This document shows positions 61,642 to 64,000 of a stretch of DNA of 64,000 nt, piece after piece. Where the stretch lies: assembly GCA_002104985.1 (NCBI GenBank), contig MCGO01000027.1, positions 310,001 through 374,000 of the forward strand, written 5' to 3'. The stretch is from Rhizoclosmatium globosum (lineage: Eukaryota > Chytridiomycota > Chytridiomycetes > Chytridiales > Chytriomycetaceae). The translations under genes were made by a program, and so were the position numbers. The first letter of the stretch is position 1. Each line of letters starts with the position of its first letter. Under the pieces are notes generated by a model that was not told the origin of the DNA, made no database searches, and was given only the letters and a program-made list of their open reading frames with translations.

Positions 61642-62613
61642 ATATATTTAATGAAAAAAAAAGAGGGGAGGAAAACTGCAGAAATTCTTTTTCTTTGTGG
61701 ATTTCAAACTCAGAAAAGTCTTCCTGGAAAACTTTATGTGAAAGCACTTGCAGTACTATGACACCTGAGCTAGATGGCGTAGTATTGTGTAAGTATTCTC
61801 TGTGTCTTTATTCTGTTCCTCAACTTGAATACAAATCTAATCTGATGTTGTTTGAAACAGATGTCTGAACTGGCTGTCGGCTGCCCAGTGTTTGATGCAC
61901 GCTGATCCACCAACGATAGATACTATGCAAAGTATCAAGTGACAAGTCTTATTCCAACCATCTGATGCTTTGGTACGCGAATGAAGCTGAGTTGCCAGTG
62001 GAAGGTGTCAAAGTGGGTGTCTCTCTCGTTCCTCTCCTCTCCAACTCTCTCCTTCTCTCTCCTATTTCTCTTATCTCAACCTCAACTTCAAGTCATTAAA
62101 CTCGCTTTCATGGCAGAAACGACTCGCGTCCTTCTCTTTTTGTTGGTGTGGTCAAGTCTGACAATTCTCTCACAAACTTGACCACCTTTCGTCTCCGGCG
62201 CGTTACTTCATACCTTCATGCTGTTCTAATTAATCTTTGCCATCAATATCTTCTTAAGTAAATGGTGAGCGTTTATTGAATCACTTGGTTTAACGCCACA
62301 CCACAGTTTCCTCCAGGTGGTAGAAGCCAATCCAGCCAGAGTCCAGTTCCATCATCCAGTTTTGTACATGCACTGTGGACTTGTGTAGCCTTCTTTCGGG
62401 ATTTCATCATCCCCGTCATCGGTCCATGCTACAGGCTGGCTGTTTGCTTGTTTCCCCATCGACCTCATTGCCACCAGTTGCCACCAGGTTGCAGCCAGTA
62501 ACTCACAGTCATTTGTGCTGTTTTGTTGTTGTTTGTGAGTATACGTGTTGGTTTGTTGTAGGTGAAACAAATTACTAACCTGGTGTTCCTCCCTCTAGAT
62601 TTCTGTCTCTGCA
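61642..62613. other. Accessory stretch, no gene recognised
   Basis: Short frames only. A CT-rich segment lies at about 62015-62085. I see no family features. Confidence 0.4.
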
Positions 62614-64000
62614 GGTCTGGGTATAGTGTGACGGGAGGCTGGATTTGTTGGTTTTTGGTTGGTCGTGTTCTTTAATTTTGGTGGAGTTTTGGGTTTTTGG
62701 GTTTGGCTTCTGTTGTGATTGTTGTTGCTGGAGTGGATGCGGAGGGGTGTATGTTGAGGGGTCCACGCCCAGACTGTTATGGCGTACTGTGTTCAACGGC
62801 GGCCAGACGGGGGGCAGGACTCCAAAAATGCAGCACTTTCTCTGTTGTGCTGTCTGCTTTTGTTCATAGTGGTAAGTGCCTCGTGTATTCAAAGTGACTG
62901 TAACCTAACTTTTCTTTTCTTTAGTGGTGATGCAAATAAACATGACGTATGGATCCATAAATCACGTTTCGACGATGCGCTTGTTGTAATTTGTGTGGAG
63001 CAGGTCTCATTGATGTTCTTTTTGGTGGATCCTTACTGGAGGTTTGAACAGCTGGTGAGTTGTGTTTGTAGTTTGCTTGGTGTGGTTTTTAATCGACTCT
63101 ATATAAACATGTGGAACGTCTCTGCGGCAGTTTCTTCAATACAACAGGGAACAGAATGCGAGAATGCGAGATTGGAGCAAGATAGGAGAGAGTGAGCGTT
63201 TGGAGTAGGATGGATTGGTTTGCTGTGGAGTGCGTTTATTATGGGGAGTAGGTTTTTTCTCTTGGCCTGTTTGATTCTTTGGGTGATGTGTGAGTTTGGG
63301 AGTTGATTTGCAGGTCGGGGTATAGTGTGACGGGAGGCTGGATTTGTTGGTTTTTGGTTGGTCGTGTTCTTTAATTTTGGTGGAGTTTTGGGTTTTTGGG
63401 TTTGGCTTCTGTTGTGATTGTTGTTGCTGGAGTGGATGCGGAGGTGTATGTTGAGGGGTCCACGCCCAGACTGTTATGGCGTACTGTGTTCAACGGCGGC
63501 CAGACGGGGGGCAGGACTCCAAAAATGCAGCACTTTCTCTGTTGTGCTGTCTGCTTTTGTTCATAGTGGTAAGTGCCTCGTGTATTCAAAGTGACTGTAA
63601 CCTAACTTTTCTTTTCTTTAGTGGTGATGCAAATAAACATGACGTATGGATCCATAAATCACGTTTCGACGATGCGCTTGTTGTAATTTGTGTGGAGCAG
63701 GTCTCATTGATGTTCTTTTTGGTGGATCCTTACTGGAGGTTTGAACAGCTGGTGAGTTGTGTTTGTAGTTTGCTTGGTGTGGTTTTTAATCGACTCTATA
63801 TAAACATGTGGAACGTCTCTGTGGCAGTTTCTTCAATACAACAGGGAACAGAATGCGAGAATGCGAGATTGGAGCAAGATAGGAGAGAGTGAGCGTTTGG
63901 AGTAGGATGGATTGGTTTGCTGTGGAGTGCGTTTATTATGGGGAGTAGGTTTTTTCTCTTGGCCTGTTTGATTCTTTGGGTGATGTGTGAGTTTGGGAGT
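62614..64000. repeat. 697-bp tandem repeat, two copies reaching the window edge
   Basis: The unit starting AGGTCTGGGTATAGTGTGAC at about 62614 recurs at about 63312 and continues to the last base. The final bases repeat 63285-63303, so a third unit may follow. Each unit holds a 138-codon frame (62779-63195; 63476-63892). Its segment GDANKHDVWIHKSRFDDALVVICVEQ is protein-like and appears to be preceded by a GTAAGT...TTTAG intron. Copies differ by a few bases and a short indel near 62745. I do not recognise the encoded sequence. Confidence 0.85.

Overview
This window is eukaryotic nuclear DNA, most likely from a zoosporic (flagellated, chytrid-like) fungus. Genes are dense and cut by many short GT-AG introns (about 45-75 nt). 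Phosphofructokinase carries the fungal-type N-terminal glyoxalase-like extension. Remnants of a RSPH10-like radial-spoke MORN protein imply a lineage with motile flagella. The class-level assignment is inference; the gene models rest on reading frames and splice phases checked by hand.

Layout. (1) 1-9286 is a giant inverted repeat: two 4137-bp arms, almost identical, around a 1012-bp loop. The arms carry decayed pogo/Tigger-like DDE transposase and integrase-like sequence, and the loop has a cysteine-rich ORF. (2) 9287-13325 is accessory DNA: degenerate coding remnants, then a 278-bp satellite of about 7.8 copies. (3) 13.7-19.0 kb holds a member of an unrecognised protein family next to a PAXBP1/GCFC2-type gene and a scrambled partial copy of it. 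(4) 19.2-40.2 kb is a conserved block: a C-CAP-like protein, phosphofructokinase, a TIR-LRR protein, a BSD-domain protein, a SAC1/5-phosphatase synaptojanin, ERV41/ERGIC2, a cis-prenyltransferase, ATP synthase subunit e and a NIP30/FAM192A protein. (5) 40.3-50.2 kb is a duplicated accessory region with two copies of a head-to-head pair of the unrecognised family, plus RSPH10-like and DOP1-like debris. (6) 50.6-53.3 kb has a TET/JBP-like 2-oxoglutarate dioxygenase and a NYN-domain protein. (7) 53.3-64 kb is minisatellites, decayed coiled-coil and DOP1-like sequence, and a 697-bp tandem repeat running off the right edge.

The conserved genes cover glycolysis (PFK), phosphoinositide turnover and membrane traffic (synaptojanin, ERV41), dolichol synthesis (cis-prenyltransferase), respiration (ATP synthase e) and RNA or proteasome-related nuclear functions (PAXBP1, NIP30). 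They form no obvious pathway cluster. The unusual content is (a) a 1325-residue TIR-LRR protein whose TIR resembles the NADase-type TIR of SARM1, (b) a TET/JBP-type dioxygenase, and (c) a paralogous family with a C-terminal W-x-F-G-x-x-W signature, a shared intron position and a shared TATAAGA core promoter. One pair of this family differs by a dense local patch of substitutions.
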